Position numbers and translations under genes: made by a program. A stretch of 11,704 bases of DNA from an uncultured Oscillospiraceae bacterium (GTDB lineage Bacteria > Bacillota > Clostridia > Oscillospirales > Acutalibacteraceae), in assembly GCA_900546785.1 (NCBI GenBank), contig URED01000049.1, positions 1-11,704 on the forward strand. The letters are read 5' to 3'. Each line of letters starts with the position of its first letter. Within the stretch, counting starts at the first letter, position 1. The notes under the pieces are model-generated. The model saw nothing but the letters and a program-made list of their open reading frames with translations, was not told where the DNA came from and made no database searches. Below are positions 1-6,677 of the stretch, one piece after another.

Positions 1-22
1 ATAGGTCGATGCTGACATCCTT

Positions 23-55
23 GAACCTCACTCATTTCGAGTGAGGTTCTTTTTT
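23..55 (+). terminator. Intrinsic terminator of an upstream gene outside the window
   Basis: A perfect 11-bp stem (23-33 with 39-49), loop ATTTC, is followed directly by six T on the plus strand (50-55). The other strand has no T-run, so it serves plus-strand transcription arriving from the left. It separates the fucosidase gene from whatever lies upstream. Positions 1-22 hold nothing I can assign. Confidence 0.9.
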
Positions 56-86
56 GCTTATATTTCTAATTTCATTTTTTCCTTTC

Positions 87-116
87 TTGACGTGTGTTCT
101 ATTTAGATGCTATAAT
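87..116 (+). promoter_or_regulatory. Promoter of the fucosidase gene
   Basis: TTGACG (87-92) and a perfect TATAAT (111-116) are separated by 18 bp, a near-consensus housekeeping sigma (sigma-A) promoter. Transcription should start near 123, giving a leader of about 20 nt. I see no clear operator. Confidence 0.85.
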
Positions 117-145
117 GAGGCATAATCTATAACGGGAGCACGGCA

Positions 146-1624
146 ATGAACAAAGAAGAATATCTTGAATTAATTGAAAATGTTATTCAAAACGGGAGAT
201 ATAAGGATAATTGGGCGTCCTTGTCTGCCCATAAAACGCCCGAATGGTTTGCGCAGGGCAAGTTCGGTATTTTTATTCATTTCGGTGTATACAGTGTGCC
301 GGCTTTCGGAAACGAGTGGTACCCGAGATCTATGTATGATAAAAATCACAGGGAATTTGAACATCATATCAAAACTTACGGCACGCAGGATAAATTCGGA
401 TATAAAGATTTTATACCCATGTTTAAAGCGGATAAATTTAATGCTGATGCTTGGGTAGCGTTGTTTAAAAAGGCGGGCGCGCAATATGTTATGCCCGTGG
501 CAGAGCACCATGACGGATTTGCCATGTATGAGACCGAGTTCAACCGCTGGAACGCGAAACAAATGGGTCCGTGCCGAGATATTGTGGGCGAACTGCGCGA
601 TGCTTGCAACAAAAGCGGTTTGGAATTCTGCGCGTCTTCCCACAGGGCGGAGCATTATTTCTTTATGAATATGGGCAGAACTTTTGACAGTGATGTCAAT
701 GACGAAAACGATTCCGATTTTTACGGCCCTGCTTATTACAGCCCGGAGTTTGACAGCGATGCCATGAATGATACGACGGCGGATACATATTCCATGGGAC
801 CCGATACGGAATATCTTGAGGACTGGCTCGTTAGGACCTGCGAGATCATAGATAAATACCGGCCGGGCATTCTGTATTTCGACTGGTGGATACATAACCA
901 CGCTTTTAAGCCCTATTTGAAAAAGCTTGCCGCGTACTATTATAACCGCGCGGAGGAATGGGGCAGAGAGGTAACGATAAATTATAAGCATGAAGCTTTT
1001 CCGCCCGGGGTTGCCGCCTTTGATGTGGAACGCGGCGCGCTGACCGGGATCTCACCTGTTGCGTGGCAGACGGATACCGCCATAGGCATGCACTCTTGGG
1101 GCTACGTTGCGGATAACGAATATAAAAGCGCCAACAAGATCATCTGCGATCTTGTAGATATCGTAAGCAAAAACGGCAACCTGCTTTTAAATGTAGGCCC
1201 AAAGGCGGACGGCACCATCTCTCCCGAGGAAACGAAGGTGCTGCTTGAGATCGGCAAATGGCTTGCGGCAAACGGCGAGGGTATTTACGGCACGACCTTT
1301 TGGAAAACATTCGGCGAAGGAGACGCGAATGTCAGCGAGGGCTTTTTCAAGGATAACGTTCAGATTCAGTACACAAACCGCGATTTCAGATTCACATACA
1401 AAAACGGCTGCGTTTACGTATTTCAGATGAATCCGGACAGAAATAATGTTGTCATAAGATCGTTTGCACGCCGTAGAAAGCATGATTTTATTGTTAAAAA
1501 TGTTTCTCTTTTGTCCACCGGGGCACCCATGGAGTTTGAAAGAGATGAGAATGCTTTGGTCATCAAGGCTGATCCGGCATTTCAAACAGAGACGCCCGTT
1601 TGCTTTAAAATTGAAATAGATTAA
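146..1624 (+). CDS. Alpha-L-fucosidase, glycoside hydrolase family 29
   Basis: Retaining exo-glycosidase predicted to remove terminal alpha-L-fucose from oligosaccharides, 492 residues. Visible GH29 landmarks are the N-terminal barrel strand FIHFGVYSVP (about 43-52) followed by NEWYPRSMY, the substrate-binding pair H121-H122 in AEHHDGF, the nucleophile aspartate expected at D246 in ILYFDWW, an FDVERG segment (E295) and the late-barrel motif KNGNLLLNVGPKADG. There is no signal peptide or membrane segment, so it should act in the cytoplasm on imported short fucosides. The start is backed by GGGAG at 134-138 with 7-nt spacing. About 120 residues after the barrel form the usual C-terminal beta domain. 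It is transcribed alone, with no transporter or fucose-catabolism gene beside it, so the exact linkage cleaved cannot be read from context. The layout resembles the broad-specificity GH29-A type, but that is inference. Family assignment is firm. Confidence 0.95.
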   Translation: MNKEEYLELIENVIQNGRYKDNWASLSAHKTPEWFAQGKFGIFIHFGVYSVPAFGNEWYPRSMYDKNHREFEHHIKTYGTQDKFGYKDFIPMFKADKFNADAWVALFKKAGAQYVMPVAEHHDGFAMYETEFNRWNAKQMGPCRDIVGELRDACNKSGLEFCASSHRAEHYFFMNMGRTFDSDVNDENDSDFYGPAYYSPEFDSDAMNDTTADTYSMGPDTEYLEDWLVRTCEIIDKYRPGILYFDWWIHNHAFKPYLKKLAAYYYNRAEEWGREVTINYKHEAFPPGVAAFDVERGALTGISPVAWQTDTAIGMHSWGYVADNEYKSANKIICDLVDIVSKNGNLLLNVGPKADGTISPEETKVLLEIGKWLAANGEGIYGTTFWKTFGEGDANVSEGFFKDNVQIQYTNRDFRFTYKNGCVYVFQMNPDRNNVVIRSFARRRKHDFIVKNVSLLSTGAPMEFERDENALVIKADPAFQTETPVCFKIEID

Positions 1625-1685
1625 GTAAGAGGGAAAATCCGCCCGTAAAAACGGTTTAGGATTTATCTTTTTAGCCACGTAAAAA

Positions 1686-1716
1686 CTCCCGCGCTTTGCT
1701 GCGTGGGAGCTTTTTT
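1686..1716 (+). terminator. Terminator after the fucosidase gene, possibly bidirectional
   Basis: A 9-bp stem (1686-1694 with 1701-1709, one G-T pair) with loop TTTGCT is followed by six T at 1711-1716. On the opposite strand the stem is followed by five T (complement of A at 1681-1685), so it could also stop transcripts coming from the convergent gene at 1813-2538. Confidence 0.88.
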
Positions 1717-1759
1717 CTTATATGTTTATGTATGCAGTTCATAAGCGGCGTAAATATAC

Positions 1760-1797
1760 TATATAATGTATTAATGTATAAATTATTACATTATATA
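1760..1797. repeat. AT-rich inverted repeat between convergent genes
   Basis: Arms TATATAATGTA (1760-1770) and TACATTATATA (1787-1797) are perfectly complementary over 11 bp. The 16-nt centre can add a further TAAT/ATTA pairing. It lies 15 bp after the stop of the minus-strand gene. It is too AT-rich and lacks a T-run to be a typical intrinsic terminator. It could be a 3'-end hairpin or simply chance in AT-rich DNA. Confidence 0.5.
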
Positions 1798-1812
1798 TGG
1801 TGGTTAACGGCG

Positions 1813-2538
1813 TTAGTTCATATTTTCCATAAGCGCTTTATAATCGTTGTAGAGTGCCTCTGTGCGGAACGTGAGCTTGCCGTCCTGAAGATACCAATTC
1901 TCGCTGTTTTGACTTAGAAAATCGAATACGTCGCTCACGGCGTTCAGGTTCGCTACCGTTGCATCGATAGAATCGGTAAAAGTGTTTTCCTGTGCTGCCG
2001 CCGCCGAGGAGTGAGCGCTCAAGATGATGCCGTACATTTCACGGTATCTTCCGTCAAGCCCGGCGCGCGCGGCATAGGAATCCACCGCTTCGTCCGTCAT
2101 CATTGCCGTGTATTCCTCTTTGTCCGTTTGCAGTCTTGTGATCAGCTCATCCACCTTTTCCTGGGATTGCTTAAATTCGGGGCCGTCGCTTTGCAGATTT
2201 TCCGCCGAAAGGAAAGTGCTGAATGATTCGTCATGCGAAGCGTCGGTAGCGTCGTAAACGGATTGGTAAAGATCCGTCATATAATTTTTATAGGCGTCCT
2301 CAACCTGCCCGTATTTTCCGCCTGCAACGCGGCGTGCCAGCAAAGCGTTAAGCTGCTCCCTGTCTATATTTGCCGTGTATTCTTCGCCCACAAGCTCGTT
2401 TATCTGCGCCACTTCCGCCATAACGGCGTTGTACTGCTGCGTTTGGCGGTGCATTAAGATTGCAAATATTCCGCCGATTATCGCTATCACCAAAAACAAT
2501 ACGATGATGGCGACTGTGATTTTCTTATTCTTACTCAT
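1813..2538 (-). CDS. Membrane-anchored helix-rich protein of unknown function
   Basis: I do not recognise the family of this 241-residue protein. Residues 1-6 are basic (MSKNKK), and about 7-28 form a strongly hydrophobic segment (ITVAIIVLFLVIAIIGGIFAI) with no lipobox cysteine and no clear signal-peptidase site. This suggests an uncleaved N-terminal anchor with about 210 residues outside the cell. The outer part is rich in Ala, Glu, Asp, Gln and Ser and poor in Gly and Pro. It reads as a set of amphipathic helices, possibly coiled coil, with an acidic stretch around TDASHDESFSTFLSAENL. There are no cysteines and no catalytic motif. The ATG at 2538 is preceded by GAGGGG with 8-nt spacing and a consensus promoter, so the gene is transcribed alone. 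It could be a cell-envelope sensor, chaperone or structural protein; nothing in the window decides this. Confidence 0.85.
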   Translation of the reverse strand: MSKNKKITVAIIVLFLVIAIIGGIFAILMHRQTQQYNAVMAEVAQINELVGEEYTANIDREQLNALLARRVAGGKYGQVEDAYKNYMTDLYQSVYDATDASHDESFSTFLSAENLQSDGPEFKQSQEKVDELITRLQTDKEEYTAMMTDEAVDSYAARAGLDGRYREMYGIILSAHSSAAAAQENTFTDSIDATVANLNAVSDVFDFLSQNSENWYLQDGKLTFRTEALYNDYKALMENMN

Positions 2539-2606
2539 GTATTATGCCCCTCTGTTGTGGTTTAGCCTTTGTATGCGGTATCCTGCAACCCATACAGTAT
2601 ACTTTT

Positions 2607-2635
2607 ATTATAAACCACACGTTCGCATTTGTCCA
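2607..2635 (-). promoter_or_regulatory. Promoter of the membrane-anchored protein gene
   Basis: Read on the minus strand, TGGACA (2635-2630) and a perfect TATAAT (2612-2607) are 17 bp apart. Transcription would start near 2600, giving a leader of roughly 60 nt before the ATG at 2538. The -35 box sits just beyond the stop codon of the neighbouring ABC remnant. Confidence 0.82.
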
Positions 2636-2646
2636 TATATAATCAA

Positions 2647-2793
2647 TTATTGCAGGTAGTATTCCGCCTGCGCGTTCCGGAGCTCGGCATATTTGCCCCC
2701 GCTTGCAAGCAGCTCGGCGTGGGTGCCCGTCTGCACAAGCTCGGCATGGTCAAAAACGGCTATCCGGTCGCAGAAAACACAGCATGAAAGGCG
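2647..2793 (-). pseudogene. C-terminal remnant of an ABC transporter ATPase
   Basis: About 48 codons ending at a TAA (2649-2647) encode the very end of an ABC exporter nucleotide-binding domain. They read RLSCCVFCDRIAVFD, corresponding to the usual ISHRLSS...ADRI-V-D switch/H-loop region, then ELVQTGTHAELLASGGKY and AQAEYYLQ, the standard C-terminal tail. The H-loop histidine that normally precedes RLS is Asn here. Upstream in the frame there is no Walker A, signature LSGGQ, Walker B or transmembrane region. The reading frame instead runs into unrelated sequence. There is no promoter or convincing start, so I read this as debris left by deletion of a transporter gene, not a working gene. An open frame does extend upstream to 2904, but that part shows no ABC similarity. 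Confidence 0.8.
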
Positions 2794-2918
2794 GTTGAGG
2801 TCGTTCACAACGAAACGCCCCGCGCCAAGACCTCTCCTTAAATAAAAACTGCAAATCACCCCTTTTTTCAGCTGCGGGGCGCGGCTGCTGATAATAAATA
2901 CCATATAAGATCAAAGTG

Positions 2919-2942
2919 CGGGGCCGCATCATTGCAGCCCCG
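2919..2942. repeat. GC-rich hairpin beside the ABC remnant
   Basis: CGGGGC (2919-2924) pairs with GCCCCG (2937-2942), and GC/GC pairs can continue inside after one mismatch. Neither strand carries a proper T-run after the stem (TTGTTTTA on plus, TTTGAT on minus). It may be a decayed terminator left with the ABC transporter remnant. The rest of 2794-2957 shows no gene I can support. Confidence 0.35.
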
Positions 2943-2957
2943 TTGTTTTAAGCGTGC

Positions 2958-2992
2958 AAAAAAGACCGAGGCTGCATTCCACAGCCCCGGTC
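2958..2992 (-). terminator. Terminator of the phosphoglucomutase/small-peptide unit
   Basis: An 11-bp stem with one A/C mismatch (2964-2974 with 2982-2992), loop CATTCCA, is followed on the minus strand by six T (complement of A at 2963-2958). It lies 14 nt after the stop codon of the 33-codon ORF. The small ORF is therefore inside the transcript of the phosphoglucomutase gene rather than downstream of its terminator. Confidence 0.88.
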
Positions 2993-3005
2993 TGATCCTT
3001 TTATA

Positions 3006-3107
3006 CTACATTACAAACAGCGCCCAGATACCGACTCCGAGCCCGCTGCCCGCCATGAGTACGGCAAGGATGATCGCCGTTATTTTTACCCATTTTCTGC
3101 CGTACAT
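3006..3107 (-). CDS. Small single-span membrane peptide, 33 residues
   Basis: This short ORF begins MYGRKWVKITAIILAVLM and ends GLGVGIWALFVM. It has a basic N-terminal stub (R4, K5, K8) followed by one hydrophobic helix from about residue 9 to the end, interrupted by the glycine-rich stretch GSGLGVG (GxxxG-like, possible helix packing). The ATG (3107-3105) lies only 4 nt after the phosphoglucomutase stop. A strong GGAGG sits inside the last codons of that gene with 9-nt spacing, and the terminator follows the ORF. These points argue that it is really translated, probably by coupling. Size and layout resemble Prli42/DUF4044-type mini membrane proteins of Bacillota, which tether the stressosome in Listeria. 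That resemblance is by shape, not by a motif I can prove. It could equally be another small membrane regulator. Confidence 0.7.
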   Translation of the reverse strand: MYGRKWVKITAIILAVLMAGSGLGVGIWALFVM

Positions 3108-3111
3108 CGGT

Positions 3112-4836
3112 TTATGCCTCCGCTTTCATAACGGCGTTCGCCTCGGCAATAAGCTTATCCGCTTTTTGGCCGGCGGCTTCTTTTGAATCGCCGATTGCGG
3201 TGATATACGCTTTTATCTTGGGCTCTGTGCCGCTCGGGCGAACGATAAGCCCGCTGCCGTCCTTTGCCTTATAGGCAAGCACATTTGACTTGGGCAGGTC
3301 TATTTTGCTTTCTGCGCCCGTTTCAAGGTCTTTTGCCGTGCTGCTCTGATAATCAGCCGTGTAAACGATCGGCTCGCCTGCAAGGCTTTGGGGCGGCTCA
3401 GAACGCAGATTATCCATAATGCCCTGCATGATCTTCATGCCGGCAGCGCCATCGAATTCATAGCTTTTTACCGTGTTGCAGTAGTAGCCGTATTCGGCAT
3501 AGATGCCGTCCATGACCTCAAGCAGCGTTTTGCCCTGTGATTTATAATAAGCAGCCATTTCGCATATGAGCATGGAGCCGACAACGGCGTCCTTATCCCG
3601 TGCGTGTGTGCCGGCAAGGTAGCCGTAGGATTCCTCAAAGCCCATGATGAAATCATCCGCCCTGCCGTCCGCCTCCAGTTGCGTGATCAGCTCGCCGATA
3701 TATTTAAAGCCCGTGAGCACGTTCTTGAAGGTGCAGTTGTATTTTTTTGCGATCTCCTCAGCAAGGTCTGTGGAAACGAAGGATTTTGCGGCAACCGCGT
3801 TCTTTGGCAGGGTGCCGTTCGCTTTCTTTTGCGAAAGCAGGTATTCCAGCAGCATTGCGCCTACTTCATTGCCTGTCATAAGCTCAAATCTGCCGCTGCC
3901 GTCGTTCACGGCAATGCCGACTCTGTCGCAGTCCGGGTCGGTTGCAAGCAAAATGTCTGCGCCCTGCGTTTCAGCCGCTTTCAGCGCAAGCTCAAATGCC
4001 TGCCTGATCTCCGGGTTGGGGTAGGGGCAGGTGGGGAAATTGCCGTCCGGGTTCTCCTGCTCCGGTACAACGTAAATATCCTTTACGCCGATCCTCGCAA
4101 GGATCTTGCGCACCGGCTTGTTACCCGTGCCGTTGAGCGGCGTATAGATGACCTTTAAGCCCGCCTTATCGCATATGCCGGGATTTACGCACTGCTTCTG
4201 CACTTCGTCCAGGAAGCTTTCGATCACGTCCTGACCCATATATTCGATAAGCCCGGCGTTTACGGCTTCGTCAAAATCCATGGTTTTGATGCCCGTAAAA
4301 TAATCCACCTTTTTGATGTATTCGTATGTTTCGGCGGCTTCTTCGTCCGTCATCTGATAGCCGTTATGGTCATAGCATTTGTAGCCGTTGTATTTTGCCG
4401 GGTTGTGCGAGGCGGTAAGAATGATACCGCCCTGCGTTTTAAAGTGCCTTATGGCGTAGGAAAGGCAGGGGGTAGGCTCAAGCTCTTTAAAAATATAGAC
4501 CTTAACGCCGTTTGCGGCAAGCGTTTTCGCCGCCTCTACCGAAAAATAATCGCTCTTTATTCTTGAATCATAGCCGATCGCGCAGGCGGGGGCGTCATAA
4601 TGCGCGTTGAGAAAATCCGCAAGCCCCTGGGTCGCCCTGCAAACCGTGTAATAATTCATTCTGTTGGTGCCCGCGCCTATAACGCCGCGCAGGCCCGCCG
4701 TGCCGAATTCAAGCTCCGTGTAAAACCTGTCGCTGATCTCGTCGTCCTTGCCGTCAATGCTTTTCAGCTCGGCAATCAAATCGGGATCGGCGGTGGCGTT
4801 TGCAAGCCATTTGCTGTAAATTTCTTTTATTTCCAT
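3112..4836 (-). CDS. pgcA: Phosphoglucomutase / phosphomannomutase, alpha-D-phosphohexomutase family
   Basis: Cytoplasmic enzyme interconverting glucose 1-phosphate and glucose 6-phosphate (and possibly mannose phosphates), linking glycolysis to UDP-glucose, glycogen and envelope-glycan synthesis. The 574 residues match the PgcA-type length of Bacillota. All four signature loops are intact: phosphoserine loop TASHNP (S143), metal loop DPDCDR (D300, D302, D304), sugar-binding loop GFEESYGY (399-406) and phosphate-binding loop RPSGTEPK (533-540). The early FGTAGLRG segment (44-51) is also typical. ATG at 4836 is preceded by AAGGGAG about 7 nt away. The gene has its own consensus promoter, is divergent from the yifB-like gene and is followed after 4 nt by the small membrane peptide. 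Substrate preference between glucose and mannose cannot be settled by sight. Confidence 0.96.
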   Translation of the reverse strand: MEIKEIYSKWLANATADPDLIAELKSIDGKDDEISDRFYTELEFGTAGLRGVIGAGTNRMNYYTVCRATQGLADFLNAHYDAPACAIGYDSRIKSDYFSVEAAKTLAANGVKVYIFKELEPTPCLSYAIRHFKTQGGIILTASHNPAKYNGYKCYDHNGYQMTDEEAAETYEYIKKVDYFTGIKTMDFDEAVNAGLIEYMGQDVIESFLDEVQKQCVNPGICDKAGLKVIYTPLNGTGNKPVRKILARIGVKDIYVVPEQENPDGNFPTCPYPNPEIRQAFELALKAAETQGADILLATDPDCDRVGIAVNDGSGRFELMTGNEVGAMLLEYLLSQKKANGTLPKNAVAAKSFVSTDLAEEIAKKYNCTFKNVLTGFKYIGELITQLEADGRADDFIMGFEESYGYLAGTHARDKDAVVGSMLICEMAAYYKSQGKTLLEVMDGIYAEYGYYCNTVKSYEFDGAAGMKIMQGIMDNLRSEPPQSLAGEPIVYTADYQSSTAKDLETGAESKIDLPKSNVLAYKAKDGSGLIVRPSGTEPKIKAYITAIGDSKEAAGQKADKLIAEANAVMKAEA

Positions 4837-4893
4837 AAGATCTCTCCCTTATCTAAATTGGGTCATGAATGGGTAAATTTTCTTTTCGCTTTT

Positions 4894-4922
4894 ATTGTAA
4901 ACTTATTAAAAAGCATTGTCAA
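4894..4922 (-). promoter_or_regulatory. Promoter of the phosphoglucomutase unit
   Basis: On the minus strand a perfect TTGACA (4922-4917) and TACAAT (4899-4894) are 17 bp apart, a strong housekeeping-type promoter. The leader to the ATG at 4836 would be about 50 nt. It is back to back with the yifB-like gene promoter, with roughly 50 bp between the two -35 boxes. Confidence 0.88.
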
Positions 4923-4969
4923 TAATATGGCGTTTAAACATTTTATTAATTTCTTTGCCCCGTTTCGGC

Positions 4970-4998
4970 TTGCAGTATTGCACCTTATTTAGTATACT
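4970..4998 (+). promoter_or_regulatory. Promoter of the yifB/comM-like gene
   Basis: TTGCAG (4970-4975) and TATACT (4993-4998) are separated by 17 bp. Transcription would start near 5005, about 54 nt before the chosen ATG at 5059. This also excludes much of the longer possible reading frame from being important, since the TTG at 5029 has no ribosome-binding site. Confidence 0.75.
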
Positions 4999-5058
4999 GT
5001 ATTTAGTTCCATAATATATCCGTTTTCATTGCGGATTTTTGAAAGCAGGTGCAATTTT

Positions 5059-6585
5059 ATGTTTGCAAAGGCGAAAAGCCTGGGAATATACGGTATGGAT
5101 GCGTTTTCGGTAATTGTAGAGGCGGATCTCAGCAAGGGTCTGCCGCGTTTTGAGATTGTCGGCCTGCCGGACGCCGCTGTTAAGGAGAGCCGTGAGCGCG
5201 TGCGCGCAAGCATAAAAAACTGCCGTTATGATTTCCCGGTCTCCCGCATAACCGTAAATATAGCCCCTGCGGATATTAAGAAAGAGGGCCCGCTGTATGA
5301 TCTGCCCGTGTTTATCGCGGTACTTGCCGCAACGGGGCAGATCAAGGGCAGTGTTGACGATTACGCTTTTGTGGGCGAACTGTCTTTGGCAGGTGATATA
5401 CGCCCGTGCAACGGTGTTTTGCCCATGCTCCTCAAAGCGCGGGAGGAGGGTATACCCTCTGTTTTTATTCCGTATGGGAATAAAACGGAGGCGGGCGCCG
5501 TAGACGGTATTGATGTTTTTGCCGCAAAGAATATTTTTGAGGTGATCCGTCATATCAGCGGCGAGGAAAGACTCAAACCGTGCTATACGCCCGTTTCGGA
5601 ACTTGCAACGTATGATGACGCGCTGGATTTTGCAGATGTAAAGGGGCAGGCGGACGCCAAACGCGCGCTGGAGATTGCTGCTGCGGGCGGGCATAACTGC
5701 ATCATGGTAGGCCCTCCCGGCACGGGAAAATCCATGCTTGCCAAGCGTCTGCCGTCTATCCTGCCGAAAATGACCTTTGAAGAGGAGCTGGAAACCACAA
5801 AGATCTATTCCATAGCGGGCGTGCTTCCGCCGAATGTGCAGCTGATCACAAGCAGGCCGTTCAGAAGCCCGCACCATACGATCTCCGCGCAGGGACTCAC
5901 GGGCGGCGGGCAGAATCCCCGCCCCGGCGAGATCAGCCTTGCCCACAACGGCGTGCTGTTTATGGATGAATTCCCGGAGTTTGACAGGCGTGCCAAGGAG
6001 GCGCTGCGCCAGCCGCTGGAGGACGGAAAAATAACCATTTCCCGCAGCGCAGGCACGGTCTCTTATCCGTCCAACATCATGGTGGCGGCGGCAATGAATC
6101 CCTGCCCGTGCGGCTATTTGGGGCACCCAACCCGGGAATGCGTCTGCACCGAGGCGGCGCGCAGAAGATACCGCGATAAGGTAAGCGGCCCTATACTGGA
6201 CAGAATTGATATCCATATAGAGGTGGAGCCTGTTGATTATGACCGCCTGTCCTCAAAAACCAAAGAAGAAAGCTCCGCTTCCATACGGGAAAGGGTAAAC
6301 CGCGCGCGGGAGATACAAAGAAAGCGCTTTGCGGGCACGGAGATTACCTGCAATGCCAAAATGACGCCGCGCATGACACGCGAATTCTGCATTCTTTCGC
6401 CGGATGCGGAAAATCTGCTGAAGCTCAGTTTTGAAAAGCTGGGGCTTTCCGCACGTGCTTATGACAAGATCCTGCGCATCGCCCGCACCATAGCCGATCT
6501 GGACGAAAGCGAGAATATAGAGGCCGCGCATATCGCGCAGGCGGTGCAGTACAGAAGTCTGGACAGAAAATATTGGTCGGATTAA
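5059..6585 (+). CDS. yifB: YifB/ComM-family Mg-chelatase-like AAA+ ATPase
   Basis: This protein of 508 residues is complete for the family. Residues about 1-165 form the N-terminal ChlI-type domain with the Lon-S5-like fold (GLPDAAVKESRERVRAS around 35-51). The AAA+ core has Walker A GPPGTGKS (218-225), Walker B VLFMDE (299-304), the conserved SRPFRSPHHTIS (265-276) and GPILDRID with likely finger arginine R382. A cysteine cluster CPCG...ECVC (C349, C351, C361, C363) could bind zinc. The end is the Mg_chelatase C-terminal helical domain. ComM homologues act as hexameric helicases in branch migration during natural transformation. In many other bacteria the role is unknown, and no dprA or competence gene is adjacent here. 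I chose the ATG at 5059 because AGGTG lies 7 nt upstream; an in-frame TTG at 5029 has no such site. Confidence 0.95.
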   Translation: MFAKAKSLGIYGMDAFSVIVEADLSKGLPRFEIVGLPDAAVKESRERVRASIKNCRYDFPVSRITVNIAPADIKKEGPLYDLPVFIAVLAATGQIKGSVDDYAFVGELSLAGDIRPCNGVLPMLLKAREEGIPSVFIPYGNKTEAGAVDGIDVFAAKNIFEVIRHISGEERLKPCYTPVSELATYDDALDFADVKGQADAKRALEIAAAGGHNCIMVGPPGTGKSMLAKRLPSILPKMTFEEELETTKIYSIAGVLPPNVQLITSRPFRSPHHTISAQGLTGGGQNPRPGEISLAHNGVLFMDEFPEFDRRAKEALRQPLEDGKITISRSAGTVSYPSNIMVAAAMNPCPCGYLGHPTRECVCTEAARRRYRDKVSGPILDRIDIHIEVEPVDYDRLSSKTKEESSASIRERVNRAREIQRKRFAGTEITCNAKMTPRMTREFCILSPDAENLLKLSFEKLGLSARAYDKILRIARTIADLDESENIEAAHIAQAVQYRSLDRKYWSD

Positions 6586-6615
6586 ATCACCTAAGGAAAG
6601 AACCGGGGCTGTTGA

Positions 6616-6655
6616 AAAGACACCGCCGAAAGCAGTTGCTTTCGGCGGTGTCTTT
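6616..6655. terminator. Strong bidirectional terminator between yifB-like and solute-binding genes
   Basis: A perfect 19-bp inverted repeat (6616-6634 with 6637-6655) around a GT centre, so the actual loop will be a little larger. Its GC-rich core ACACCGCCGAAAGC is flanked by A-rich and T-rich ends that supply U-tracts in both directions. It stops the plus-strand yifB-like transcript and the convergent minus-strand lipoprotein transcript. The core is shared with the terminator at 9370-9418. Confidence 0.92.
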
Positions 6656-6677
6656 CATGTTTTAAATTATGGTGTTT

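Noticed and set aside
170..991. Minus-strand open frame of 273 codons opposite the fucosidase gene
   Set aside because: Shadow of the GH29 catalytic barrel; no ribosome site or recognisable product.
2794..2904. Upstream extension of the ABC remnant frame
   Set aside because: The frame is open but the sequence has no ABC features and no convincing start, so I limited the remnant to the recognisable part.
146..4836. Possible fucose-use gene cluster of fucosidase, anchored protein, ABC remnant and phosphoglucomutase
   Set aside because: Each unit has its own promoter and terminator, orientations differ, and no fucose isomerase, kinase or aldolase is present, so nothing joins them.
5029..5058. 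Longer N-terminus of the yifB-like protein from a TTG at 5029
   Set aside because: No Shine-Dalgarno sequence before the TTG. The ATG at 5059 has one and gives the normal family start.
5026..6216. Long minus-strand open frame of 396 codons opposite the yifB-like gene
   Set aside because: It lies entirely antisense to a complete, motif-rich gene, its product is rich in Arg, Cys and His as expected of a shadow frame, and it resembles no family.
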